Program-made: the position numbers and the translations under genes
The notes under the pieces: model-generated
Told to the model about the DNA's origin: nothing
The model's input: only the letters and a program-made list of their open reading frames with translations
Databases searched by the model: none
Part shown: positions 1 to 7,862 of the stretch, piece by piece
Position numbering within the stretch: the stretch's first letter is position 1
Layout of the letters: every line of letters begins with the position of its first letter
Assembly: GCF_020181355.1 (NCBI RefSeq)
Contig: NZ_CP084004.1
Coordinates: 1,922,001 to 1,986,000 of the forward strand
Direction: 5' to 3'
Length of the DNA stretch: 64,000 nt
Source of the DNA: Collinsella aerofaciens
GTDB lineage: Bacteria > Actinomycetota > Coriobacteriia > Coriobacteriales > Coriobacteriaceae

Positions 1-810
1 ATACTGGCTTCTGAAGCCTATCAAATAGCAGGAGCAGAAGTGAAAATGGAAGAGCCTCGCATCGTTAATGGACTTCAAACGTCATATGAAATATACAAAT
101 TTATGGAGTCTCGTACGGAAGACGCCGAAGATTCCAGAAATGTGATGGTAAAAATCCTTGTGCCCGGAAGCGATGAGACCAGAAACAGAGTGATACTGGC
201 GACGAACAACCAAACTCAGGTGAAAAAGACATCGCTTCGCGCTACTGATCAAATCCATATTCAAATCGAACTCTACATGAAAAGAAATGGGTTGTATTAC
301 GAAAGGCGGAAGAACTATTACAAAAACCAGGGGAGGAAGAGGGAGGAGATCGTAACCCTCTCCTTTCTTGCACAATGCATGATGTCGATACTTCTCGGCA
401 GACCGGATCAGGCAAGAGCAAGACCGTCGACGCTTTTGTCTGACGAGGCTCAGTATAAGAAAATATTTGGGCAGGATGGCAACCTTGAGGCTTACTACAG
501 AGCCGCTAGCCTTGGAAAACAGGTTTGCTTGAGGTTTCCGCAAATTAAGAGAGACTTAGAAGGGTCCCAAATAAGCGACATACGATTTTACGTGATAATG
601 GGCGTTGCTTCCATCTTGTCCAAAAAAGATAACCTGACGTTCGGTGACATAGAGAAACTCGACCTTGACAAGCTGTCAGATGAAATTATTCAAGAAGTTG
701 CGGACATGGTTTTGGATGTTTATCTGGCCCTTGGCGGAACATCCAAAACCGCTAAGTCCTACGCCATGGCAACCAAAGTCAAGGAAAAGATTTCGCTACA
801 GTTACCTTAA
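1..810 (+). CDS. AIPR family protein, C-terminal part
   Basis: The reading frame is open from the first base, so the N-terminal part lies outside the window. The visible 269 residues hold the hallmarks of the AIPR (abortive infection phage resistance) family: the IVNGLQTS motif near the visible start, then a stretch containing ATNNQTQVK followed by LRATDQ, and a helical C-terminal half. AIPR proteins are found in phage-defence islands, often beside restriction systems, and their biochemical activity is poorly defined. A hairpin terminator follows at once. Context (Abi remnant, CBASS-like pair, type I restriction remnants downstream) fits a defence role. The family call rests on motif recognition. 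Confidence 0.75.
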   Translation: MLASEAYQIAGAEVKMEEPRIVNGLQTSYEIYKFMESRTEDAEDSRNVMVKILVPGSDETRNRVILATNNQTQVKKTSLRATDQIHIQIELYMKRNGLYYERRKNYYKNQGRKREEIVTLSFLAQCMMSILLGRPDQARARPSTLLSDEAQYKKIFGQDGNLEAYYRAASLGKQVCLRFPQIKRDLEGSQISDIRFYVIMGVASILSKKDNLTFGDIEKLDLDKLSDEIIQEVADMVLDVYLALGGTSKTAKSYAMATKVKEKISLQLP

Positions 811-845
811 GGTAATCCAAGGCTGCTCTCTAGAATGCTTTCAGC

Positions 846-879
846 AGAGAGGTCCTTTTTGCAAAGGGCCTCTCTTTTT
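846..879 (+). terminator. Rho-independent terminator after AIPR gene
   Basis: The stem GAGAGGTCCTTT pairs with AAAGGGCCTCTC, with one G-T wobble and a short TTGC loop, and is followed by TTTTT. It starts 36 bp after the stop codon of the AIPR gene. Confidence 0.8.
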
Positions 880-912
880 CCATTCGGTTCCGAACAGTTT
901 GACGCTCACTGA

Positions 913-1126
913 TCAGCCCGCATAGTCAGCCGCTTCGCTTTCAGCCCCAACCTTGATGCAAGCGTAGACGACGAGCGTGCACAGCCCCATGCCCATTCCA
1001 ATCAGGTGCAGCAGGAAGGCCATTCTGCTCGCCTTCCTCTTCGCCTTCATGCGGCTTCTCGGGGGCGAACCCGTCCGGGCGGCGCGCCATGAGCGTGGCG
1101 CCGGCCGCCGTCAGGGCGGCACCCAT
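913..1126 (-). pseudogene. Remnant of a small membrane protein gene
   Basis: On the minus strand two overlapping short frames both look membrane-protein-like. One starts at 1126 and reads MGAALTAAGATLMARRPDGF. The other starts at 1050 and encodes 45 residues beginning MKAKRKASRMAFLLHLIGMG, with a hydrophobic segment, ending at 913. Joining them needs a frameshift near 1050, so this may be a decayed gene or two tiny overlapping genes. No family is recognised. Confidence 0.35.
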
Positions 1127-1204
1127 GAGGCAACCGAGGGCATGTACAGGGCACAGGGGCAGTAGACCACTGTATGAATCTCACGTACATAGCACAACGG
1201 CAGG

Positions 1205-1247
1205 CCCGTGCATTGCAGCCCGCTGCTGGCTGCAATGCACGGGGCTT
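1205..1247. terminator. Perfect 15-bp stem-loop
   Basis: CCCGTGCATTGCAGC at 1205-1219 pairs perfectly with GCTGCAATGCACGGG at 1229-1243 across a 9-base loop, and is followed by GCTTTT. It resembles a factor-independent terminator and lies between the membrane-protein remnant and the Abi-like remnant. Confidence 0.6.
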
Positions 1248-1268
1248 TTGCAGGCCAATGGTTTGTAG

Positions 1269-1655
1269 TTAGTTTGTTGCTCTTTGGCAGCTTTGGCTCA
1301 TAGCGGCCTTAAAAAAGCCACCATTGTTTTTGCGATTTCCAGCGTGATTCTGCTGTAGACATGTAGGATGCTTCAGTAGTACAGAGTCGAGCTCATTGAC
1401 GAGTTCCGGCATCTCGCTTGTGGGCAAAACCCTCTCGAGCGAGTGGAGCATATTGCTTAAATCGCGCCCGCGCGGCCTTGCACAGCAAAGCCGATCGTCG
1501 CGCGCAAATGTTTCGAAAATCGACAAGAATCTCAATGACTTCAAGGAGGCTTTGAGGCTCCATTCTGTCCTCCTGCTTGCCAGACAGCTCCTGAATCGTA
1601 CGGATGGAATGAGACCGCAACATCTTGTGCCTAGCAATGGCTCTAAAAACCACAT
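1269..1655 (-). pseudogene. Frameshifted Abi-family (abortive infection) remnant
   Basis: Two minus-strand frames together give an Abi_2-like C-terminal half. One frame contains EILVDFRNICAR, the other continues with RDDRLCCARPRGRDLSNMLH and VLPTSEMPELVNELDSVLL. The family carries an RNxxAHxxRL motif at this place. Here it is split by a frameshift around 1500 and the His is Arg. The N-terminal half of a normal gene (about 300 residues) is absent. Such proteins block phage growth, and this copy is probably dead. It lies head to head with the CBASS-like pair. Confidence 0.55.
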
Positions 1656-1669
1656 TTTTAAAGCACGGT

Positions 1670-1678
1670 TGTTATAAT
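1670..1678 (+). promoter_or_regulatory. Extended -10 promoter of the CD-NTase gene
   Basis: TGTTATAAT gives a consensus -10 with the TGn extension; no good -35 is seen. It overlaps the ATG at 1677, so that codon would lie at or before the transcription start. This supports translation from the ATG at 1716, which has GGAAAGGCGG just upstream. Confidence 0.65.
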
Positions 1679-1715
1679 GTCAGACACTAGAACATCTGTT
1701 TGGAAAGGCGGTTAT

Positions 1716-3023
1716 ATGACAAATAGCGCAGACTTTGAATCATTCTTGAAGGACATCAATCCCAGCAAGAGCACCATTGATGAAGCGAGTCGACTTCACC
1801 GAAATCTCAGGGACCATCTCAAGGCAAGTGAGACTTATGGGGCTGTATGCAAGGACACATACCTCTCGGGTTCATACGCCAAGCAGACCTTCATACGACC
1901 GAAGAAAGATTCTGACAGCTGCGATATTGACATCATCGTTGAGACAAACCGCTCCATTAACGACTCCCCGTATCGCGTTTTGGTCGAGCTCGAGGATGCG
2001 ATACGCGAGCGCGAGTGCTACAAGAGCGTCAAAATGCAAACGCATTCCATCGGCATTGACATGGCGAACTTCCATCTCGATGTTGTCCCCTTGGTCAAAG
2101 ATGAAGACGGTCTTCTCTACATCGGTTCGAAAACCGATGGCGAATGGAGGCAGACGAATCCCAAAGAGCATCTCGCTTGGACGACTGAGGTTAACAAAGG
2201 GTTCAACGGGGATTACAAACCTCTAGTGAAGATAATGAAGTGGTGGAGAAGGGAGAACTGCCCAAGTTGTGTGAAGTTCCCAAAGGGCATCACTCTTGAG
2301 AAGATGATCGCCGACAATCTACCTGAAGCAGGGTTGTCAATCGAGGACTGCGTCATGCAGGTAATGGCGAACCTTGCAGTTGCATACGCCGATGAACTCG
2401 ACTCGTACAAGGTGCCCTTCATTGAGGATCCAGCCATAGAGGGAAACAACCTTGCCGGAAAGTACTGCTATAACGATTTCGCCCAGTTCGTGGACAAACT
2501 CAACGAGCATCTCTCGCTTCTTGCGGATGAAGGAACCGGCAACAGCGTCTGGAAGCAAATACTTGGAAACAACTTTCCTTCGGGAGTCTCTTCGTACGGA
2601 ACCACGGCATCAGATAAGTCAATAAGCCAACAGTACGCATTGTCTGTTCCGCACAGGCAGCCGTTAGGCTTTCCCATGCAGGCACGTAAGCCAAATGCAA
2701 CAATTACGGCGACGGTCAAATTGCCTTCAGGAGAAATGCGAGCACTCGAAAACGACGGCGCGCTCATACCGAAGGGCTCCACTATCGTGTACAGAGTGAA
2801 CTGTGGGCCGGTAAAAGATGGCAGGGTAAAGTGGCAAGTCACGAATACCGGCGATGAAGCTATGAGGGTTTGCCGTAGGGGTGGTTTCGAGATCCCAAAC
2901 ATAGAAAAGACTTCCCGTCGGGAGGAGACAGCGTATACGGGGAAACACTATGTTCAATGTTTTGTAATCCGAAGGGGCTATTGCGTCCGTTGGAGCAACC
3001 CATTCTTCATCAACGTAGAGTAG
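1716..3023 (+). CDS. CBASS-type CD-NTase with AGS-C sensor domain
   Basis: A 435-residue SMODS/CD-NTase that should make a cyclic di- or oligonucleotide signal when phage infection is sensed. The nucleotidyltransferase core shows the GS motif (G52-S53 in SGSYAKQT), the metal-binding pair D70 and D72 in CDIDIIVE, and a third acidic residue D122 in FHLDVVPL. Roughly residues 325-435 match the AGS-C domain, a beta-rich C-terminal sensor, with KWQVTNTGDEA and a YTGKHYVQCF stretch. All three catalytic acids are present, so the enzyme looks functional. The start at 1716 is chosen because the earlier ATG overlaps the -10 box. The next gene begins 11 bp after the stop and is the likely effector. The nucleotide product cannot be read from sequence. 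Confidence 0.85.
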   Translation: MTNSADFESFLKDINPSKSTIDEASRLHRNLRDHLKASETYGAVCKDTYLSGSYAKQTFIRPKKDSDSCDIDIIVETNRSINDSPYRVLVELEDAIRERECYKSVKMQTHSIGIDMANFHLDVVPLVKDEDGLLYIGSKTDGEWRQTNPKEHLAWTTEVNKGFNGDYKPLVKIMKWWRRENCPSCVKFPKGITLEKMIADNLPEAGLSIEDCVMQVMANLAVAYADELDSYKVPFIEDPAIEGNNLAGKYCYNDFAQFVDKLNEHLSLLADEGTGNSVWKQILGNNFPSGVSSYGTTASDKSISQQYALSVPHRQPLGFPMQARKPNATITATVKLPSGEMRALENDGALIPKGSTIVYRVNCGPVKDGRVKWQVTNTGDEAMRVCRRGGFEIPNIEKTSRREETAYTGKHYVQCFVIRRGYCVRWSNPFFINVE

Positions 3024-3033
3024 GTGATAATCG

Positions 3034-3570
3034 ATGGATATCAACAACGTAATTTCAGGCATTCTTTCTGTTGGAGGAAACATATCTCTTGTCCTCGAAT
3101 TCATGGGATTCCTGTCGTTCGTCGCATTGGCTATCGGAGCCTTCACGCGTCTCGGTAAAGCGGCGTGGCGCTTCGGCCTTGCGCTGTACGGCAAGAAGAT
3201 ACTGATTGTCGCGAGTGACGAGGACTACCATGACCTCGAAGAGGATCTTTCCGACTCTGGGCTGATCAAGAGGAAGAACATACAGCGCGTTTCGGACAAA
3301 CAGATATCCAAGGCAAAGGATGCGCTCCTGTTGATAGTGGTCTACGGATATTTAGACAAAGAAGGCTTTAGGGAGATTATCAACGGTAAGAGCTCCCGAT
3401 GCGGACTTATCGTTCACTGTCCGCCGGAAAAGGGCCGAATCGACGATGACGAGAAGAAGCTCCTTGGTAAAACCGCATTTACCACGCTTTGCAATTTACG
3501 AGGCAGGTTAGTGAACGACGTTCTGCTCATGATGCTATCCACTTCATTCAAAAAGAGCGACCTGAAATAA
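3034..3570 (+). CDS. Membrane protein, candidate CBASS effector
   Basis: A 178-residue protein. Residues 1-50 form one long or two short membrane segments (ISLVLEFMGFLSFVALAIGA), followed by a charged soluble domain of about 125 residues. The soluble part looks Rossmann-like: KKILIVASDEDYHDLEEDL as a first strand-helix, then LLLIVVYGYLD, CGLIVHCPP and a conserved-looking LRGRLVNDVLLMMLSTSF end. It begins 11 bp after the CD-NTase stop and probably shares its transcript. Many CBASS effectors are membrane proteins that damage the inner membrane when they bind the signal nucleotide, and position and layout suggest that role. I do not recognise the soluble domain as a named effector family. Confidence 0.6.
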   Translation: MDINNVISGILSVGGNISLVLEFMGFLSFVALAIGAFTRLGKAAWRFGLALYGKKILIVASDEDYHDLEEDLSDSGLIKRKNIQRVSDKQISKAKDALLLIVVYGYLDKEGFREIINGKSSRCGLIVHCPPEKGRIDDDEKKLLGKTAFTTLCNLRGRLVNDVLLMMLSTSFKKSDLK

Positions 3571-3602
3571 CCTGGACGACGATGACGGCCGGTTGGCGGT
3601 GC

Positions 3603-3770
3603 TGCTGCGTCAACGGCTGGAACCTGAACATCCCACGCTACGTGGACACGTTCGCGGAAGAGGAGCCGGTGGACCTTGCTGCCGTGCGCGACGACATCAA
3701 GCGCATCGAGGCCGAAAAGGCGGCGGCCATCGCCAAGGTCGAGGGCATGCTTTCACAGCTGGGACTATGA
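3603..3770 (+). pseudogene. hsdM C-terminal remnant (type I restriction methylase)
   Basis: The last 55 codons of a type I methyltransferase subunit: NGWNLNIPRYVDTFAEEEP is the conserved tail motif of HsdM, followed by a charged helix ending at 3770. Upstream, 3571-3602 continues the match in another frame (LDDDDGRLAVLL), so the fragment is frameshifted as well as truncated. Its 5' part was replaced by the CBASS-like pair. No methylase catalytic motif remains. Confidence 0.75.
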
Positions 3771-3885
3771 GAGGAGAAAGACAATTGAAACGAGATTACG
3801 ACGCAATTCATTATATTCAGCGACAGCTCTCTGGATTTGAAGACAAGAAAATGGTTTTTGCGATGACCAAGGCATTCAATAAAAT

Positions 3886-5506
3886 CCTTGATTCTCATTT
3901 TCATTGCAACAGCCTCAGGACTCAGCGCAACGCGTTGCGCTGAGTCCTGAGGCGCGAATCCGGGTAGGCAACCCCAGAGGGGCCGGAATCCCCCGGCCCG
4001 CGATGGAGGGAGGCCGGCATGTCCAGACCCAAGCCGTCCGGAAGGTCGTACGGGAGGCTCACGAGGCACGAGAGGAACACGGTCGAGAGGATGCTCGACC
4101 GCAACCGCAGCGCCCGCGAGATCGCCGCGGAGCTCGGCAGGTCGCCGTCGACCGTGACCAGGGAGGTGGCGGCGCACCGCTACGTCACCGCGCCGCGCTC
4201 GCGCTACGGCGAGCCCGCGCCCGCGGACCTGTCGGGGGCCTGCCCCAGGCTCTCCGCGTGGCCGAGGTGCTGCAACGGCTGCTCGCACAGGAGGGGCTAC
4301 GGCTGCTCGAGGAGGCCCAGGGTGTTCTACAGCGCCAGGAGGGCGCAGGAGGCGGCCGACGCCGAGCTCTCGGCGAGCAGGTCCGGGATCGACGAGACCG
4401 AGGAGGGCGCCGCCGCCAAGCTAGCGGCCATCAGGGACGGGCTCGCGCGCGGGCTCTCCCCGCAGCAGATAGCGGCGACGACCCCCGGGCTCAGCGCCTC
4501 CACCGTCTACAGGTGGGTGGACGCCGGCTACGACGGCATGACGAACATGGAGCTCAGGCGCAAGGTCGGCTACAGGCCGAGGTCGCGCCGGGCCCCGAAG
4601 AGGGCGACGTCCCACTCGGCGCGCAGGTCGCACGCGTCGTTCCTCGCGCTCGGCGAGGACGCCTGCGCCGCGGCCTGGGAGATGGACACCGTCGAGGGCC
4701 CCAGGGGCGACTCCGCCAGGCTCCTCACGCTCCTGCACCGCCCGAGCCGCTTCCAGCTGGCCCTGCCGCTGCCGGACGGCACGTGCGCCTCGGTCCTGGC
4801 GGCGCTCTCCTCCCTGCGCGGGGTCCTCGGCGAGGACGGCGCGAGGCGCGCCTTCGGCGCCGTGCTCACCGACAACGGGAGCGAGTTCGCCGACGAGGGC
4901 GCCATCGCGGCGCTGTTCGGCGAGCGGGACGGCGAGACCAGGCTCTTCTACTGCGACCCCCGGCAGAGCCAGCAGAAGGGCGCGTGCGAGAAGAACCACG
5001 TGGAGATCAGGAAGCTGCTGCCCAAGGGCGCAGGGGCCAGGTTCGACCGGCTGACGGCGGCGGACTGCGCGCTGCTCATGTCGCAGGTGAACTCCGAGCC
5101 GAGGGGGGCGCTCGGGTTCCTGACGCCGGCGCGCGTGCTGCGGGCGGCCCTCGGGGAGGACGCCTCCGCCCTCATGGACGCGTTCGGGATAGAGGAGCTG
5201 GCGCCCGGCGAGCTCGACCTCACGCCCGGCTGCATCGACAGGGCCAGGGCCGCGAGGGGCGAGGGGCCGCTGGCGGGATAGGCGGCGGGCCGGGACATGG
5301 GCCGGAGGGCCCGTTGCGCTGAGTCCGGAACGGCTGCGCGGCGGGCTGGCGGAGCATGCGGCGGCGGCATGGGGGCACCGGCCTCCACAGCCTCTCCACC
5401 TGCGGAAACGAGGCGACGAGCAGGTGCCGGGGGCTATTTCCGCGTTGCGCTAGCTGCGGAAACGCGGGGCCCGTTCAGGCTGTTGCGTTGAGATTGAAAA
5501 TCAACC
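3886..5506 (+). mobile_element. IS30-family insertion sequence, copy 1 (1621 bp)
   Basis: Ends were defined by comparing three copies in this window. The element begins CCTTGATTCTC and ends GAAAATCAACC, with imperfect inverted ends of about 30 bp (outer end 3886-3915, inner end 5477-5506) sharing GCAACAGCCT. It is flanked by the 13-bp direct repeat CATTCAATAAAAT at 3873-3885 and 5507-5519. A perfect 42-bp palindrome lies at 3912-3953, and CGTTGCGCTGAGTCC, identical to part of it, recurs at 5312-5326 near the other end. It carries one transposase gene and interrupts a transglutaminase-like gene. Confidence 0.95.
4019..5281 (+). CDS. IS30-family transposase, copy 1
   Basis: A 420-residue DDE transposase. 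Residues about 10-55 form the N-terminal helix-turn-helix typical of IS30 (LTRHERNTVERMLDRNRSAR, then AAELGRSPSTVTREV). A second HTH-like stretch (GLSPQQIAATTPGLSASTVY) lies near residue 150. The catalytic acids are visible as WEMDTVEG, VLTDNGSEF and the downstream E in EKNHVEIRKLLPKG, the standard IS30 spacing. A GGAGGGAGG ribosome site precedes the ATG. All three copies in the window have identical translations, so this copy is probably active. Confidence 0.95.
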   Translation: MSRPKPSGRSYGRLTRHERNTVERMLDRNRSAREIAAELGRSPSTVTREVAAHRYVTAPRSRYGEPAPADLSGACPRLSAWPRCCNGCSHRRGYGCSRRPRVFYSARRAQEAADAELSASRSGIDETEEGAAAKLAAIRDGLARGLSPQQIAATTPGLSASTVYRWVDAGYDGMTNMELRRKVGYRPRSRRAPKRATSHSARRSHASFLALGEDACAAAWEMDTVEGPRGDSARLLTLLHRPSRFQLALPLPDGTCASVLAALSSLRGVLGEDGARRAFGAVLTDNGSEFADEGAIAALFGERDGETRLFYCDPRQSQQKGACEKNHVEIRKLLPKGAGARFDRLTAADCALLMSQVNSEPRGALGFLTPARVLRAALGEDASALMDAFGIEELAPGELDLTPGCIDRARAARGEGPLAG

Positions 5507-5996
5507 CATTCAATAAAATGTGCGCGGCCGAAGAGCCGGATGGCTGTCTGTCCACGACGGTCGAGCTGTTTATTGCGCTGAAATATCTTGGTTACAAGCC
5601 TCGTATTTGCTACGGGCTGGTCGTGCCTCCAAGCGGCTATGAGTTCTATCATGCGTGGCTCGAGCTGGATGGGAAGATTGTGGACATCGCTATTTACGGC
5701 AATGCTAAGTTCTCACCATTTTCGACGTTTGATGTTCGTTTCCCTATCGTGATGGGGTCGTACGAGGCGAACGAACAAGGAATGGAATATCGTCCGTTTA
5801 CATTTGATGAGGACTGGCGCGACGCTTTGATTAGCAAAGTACAGGGAATGCCGGTAGTCGAATATTGTGATAAATCACCGAAGCGAATCTTGTGGAAGTT
5901 CACTTGCGACCTGTTGGATATGAGCCCGTTGAAAGCAAATGTAGACGCGTTGCGCGACACAGTCAAAGATGATGTGATTTAAGGGAGGTGAATGAT

Positions 5997-6128
5997 ATGG
6001 AACAGCCTTATTTGCGTTTTAAGACCGACGACGGGTCGGAGTATCCGGCGTGGGAGGAGAAGACGCTTGGGGAGTTTTTTACCGAAATAAAAGAGAAGAA
6101 TCATCCAGACTTGCCCGTGCTTGAGTAA
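5997..6128 (+). pseudogene. hsdS N-terminal remnant (type I specificity subunit)
   Basis: Forty-three codons with a strong ribosome site (AAGGGAGGTG) encode MEQPYLRFKTDDGSEYPAWE followed by EKTLGEFF, the usual opening of HsdS proteins (LRF..W....LG). The frame then stops at 6126, where a normal hsdS has about 400 codons. It follows the split transglutaminase-like gene by 14 bp, preserving the old hsdM-x-hsdS order. It cannot make a DNA-recognition subunit. Confidence 0.7.
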
Positions 6129-6489
6129 TCGTCTTTCTCCGTACCAACTGTATTCGCGGTACGGAAACGTGCAAATTCTCAGCGCTTTCGCATGGGTTCG
6201 CACCCGTTCTTTCGATGCCGCGCGGCTGTCGCCACTCGCTAGAAACCCCGGCCCTGTACCTATCGCACATGCTCACTTCAACCATCCCAATCCGTACGGA
6301 GTTGTGCACGATTATGTCGAGCCCAGATTCTTCCTTTCACCGACTGGCAAAACGATTTACACCTAATTGTGGACATTGCTCACGCGATTTGTCTTTGCTC
6401 ACGCATTGATCTCGCTAAACTAATAACTGCTGTTACCAGGGCATTTTCTGGTGCACATTCTATTGGCTCCTGCGAAGATCGGAGCGGGT
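6129..6489. other. Gene-poor gap after hsdS remnant
   Basis: No convincing gene is seen in these 361 bp. A short inverted repeat (TCCGTACC with GGTACGGA, about 6138-6163) lies just after the hsdS remnant. A 5' promoter for the surface protein gene probably lies near the right end but is not clearly recognisable. Confidence 0.4.
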
Positions 6490-7596
6490 ATGTTTGCTGC
6501 CGAGTCCTACACCAGCCGTCATTACATTGAGATCGTTGCCATAGCCTGCCTATGCGTTTTGCTGGGCGGGCCTTCTTATGCCGCGGGCGCGGAGAGCCTC
6601 GTCATCGCGGGCGCGACGTACTACGAGCCGGGCGTGTCGGGCCCCGGCTGGGCCTGGACCGATGCCGGCCACCTGGAGCTTAACGGCTACGCGGGAGAGG
6701 CCATCGGCGCTGACGGCGACCTGGTGCTGACACTTGCCGGGCAAAACTCCGTGACGGAGTCGCATGCGCCCGATGCGGACATCACGCAGTGCGGCATGGA
6801 GGTGTGGGGCGACCTGACGCTTCGCGGCACCGGGTCCCTGGCGGCATCGGGCTCGCAGTGCGCGATCCACGTCTCGCGGGCGCTCGTGGTGGACGTCTGC
6901 ACCGTCGATGCCCGGGCGGACGGGGCCGACGTCACGGACGAGGCCGTGGCCGGCGTGATCGCCGGCGACATGGCCGTGCGCGGTGGCGGGCGCGTCGTTG
7001 CCGCGAGCACCGGGTCCGGAGCGGGCGTGCGCGCTTATGGCGTGTATCTGCAGGACTTAGGCCTTGGCGATGGGGCGGCCGGCTGTCGGCTTTCCGTCGA
7101 TGCCTCGTGGCTCGATGCGGCAGGTACCGATGGCGGCGTCGCGTGCTTGGGCGGCTCGCTTGTGTCCGCACGGTTTGTGACGCCTGCCGGCGGGGCCTTT
7201 GGTGCTGACGGCGTGGTGAATGCTGCCGGTGCGATGGCACCGCATGTGGTGGTTGAGCCCGATGCCGCCACGCCACCGGCAGGGGAGACCGATGGAGACG
7301 ACGTGCCTGGATTCGGGGAGGGTAAACCAGATGGTAGTGCCGGCCCTGCTGCAGGGCAGCCCGGTGCGGGGCCGACGACGGATCCAACGGTGAAACCTGC
7401 GGCCACGTCGCCCAAAACAAACATAACGATCAAGACGACGGTGACCAAGACCACAGTGCCTGCGTCCTCTAAGCCTAAAGCCACCAGCACGACCGCAACG
7501 ACACTCCCCAAGACCGCCGACAGCGACTGGATTGCCGCTTCCGTAACGCTTTTCCTTCTGGGAACAACGCTCCTGGCTGCCGCATTTCGCTGCTAA
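6490..7596 (+). CDS. Sortase-anchored surface protein, carbohydrate-binding-like
   Basis: A 368-residue exported protein. The ATG at 6490 has GGAG seven bases upstream and gives a clean signal peptide ending near PSYAAG; a GTG at 6451 would only lengthen it. The body contains LELNGYAGEAIGADGDLVLT and TLAGQNSVTE, the repeated strand pattern seen in secreted beta-helix, carbohydrate-binding-like domains. A Pro/Thr/Lys-rich stalk (about residues 280-335) leads to LPKTA, then a hydrophobic helix and a short tail ending RC: a variant LPxTx sorting signal with a short tail that has only one Arg. It is probably cell-wall linked in host contact. Ligand unknown. Confidence 0.75.
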   Translation: MFAAESYTSRHYIEIVAIACLCVLLGGPSYAAGAESLVIAGATYYEPGVSGPGWAWTDAGHLELNGYAGEAIGADGDLVLTLAGQNSVTESHAPDADITQCGMEVWGDLTLRGTGSLAASGSQCAIHVSRALVVDVCTVDARADGADVTDEAVAGVIAGDMAVRGGGRVVAASTGSGAGVRAYGVYLQDLGLGDGAAGCRLSVDASWLDAAGTDGGVACLGGSLVSARFVTPAGGAFGADGVVNAAGAMAPHVVVEPDAATPPAGETDGDDVPGFGEGKPDGSAGPAAGQPGAGPTTDPTVKPAATSPKTNITIKTTVTKTTVPASSKPKATSTTATTLPKTADSDWIAASVTLFLLGTTLLAAAFRC

Positions 7597-7792
7597 GGCC
7601 CCGTTTAAGTGAGACCAGAGAGGGATGAATGCAGCTATTGCAGAAGTCTTTAGCCTACTACTAAATCAATTTCTTAGAGATTGGTGCCGTATCAGCCATC
7701 GCTGCGACGGCACTATTTTGTTCAGCTCGACTGCCTCTCGATCCATTACCGATGTTGAGCCTTACACCCCATCTGCCAGAGCGATAAGATAA

Positions 7793-7820
7793 TTGCAATC
7801 CAAATGCTACCGTTTATAAA
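7793..7820 (+). promoter_or_regulatory. Candidate promoter of the GIY-YIG membrane protein gene
   Basis: TTGCAA and TATAAA separated by 16 bp lie 43 bp upstream of the start codon, in an AT-rich 266-bp gap that shows no gene. Confidence 0.45.
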
Positions 7821-7862
7821 GCTTCATTTGGACCCAATTGCCTATATCACTGGAGTCATAAC

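Larger units (their letters stand above)
3785..5982 (+). pseudogene. Transglutaminase-like gene split by IS30 element
   Basis: A gene starting at TTG 3785 (GAGGAG upstream) runs to 3885, is interrupted by an IS element, and resumes after the 13-bp duplication at 5520 to the stop at 5982. Removing the element and one duplication restores an uninterrupted 187-residue frame reading MTKAFNKMCAAEEPDGCLST across the joint. The product shows a transglutaminase/papain-like arrangement: Cys in GCLSTTVELF, His in YHAWLELDG and Asp in KIVDIAIYG. It sits between hsdM and hsdS remnants, so it was probably an accessory gene of that restriction locus. Its substrate is unknown. Confidence 0.7.

Noticed and set aside
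1677-1715. ATG at 1677 as start of the CD-NTase
   Set aside because: It overlaps the TATAAT box, so it would lie upstream of the transcript; the ATG at 1716 has a ribosome site.
3904-5322. Long Arg/Ala-rich frames (472 residues) overlapping the IS30 transposases, also at 14726-16144 and 49757-51175
   Set aside because: They are alternative frames of GC-rich DNA over the real transposase gene, with low-complexity composition and no family features.
6121-6366. 81-residue frame after the hsdS remnant
   Set aside because: No ribosome site, no family features, and it starts at a weak codon inside the remnant.
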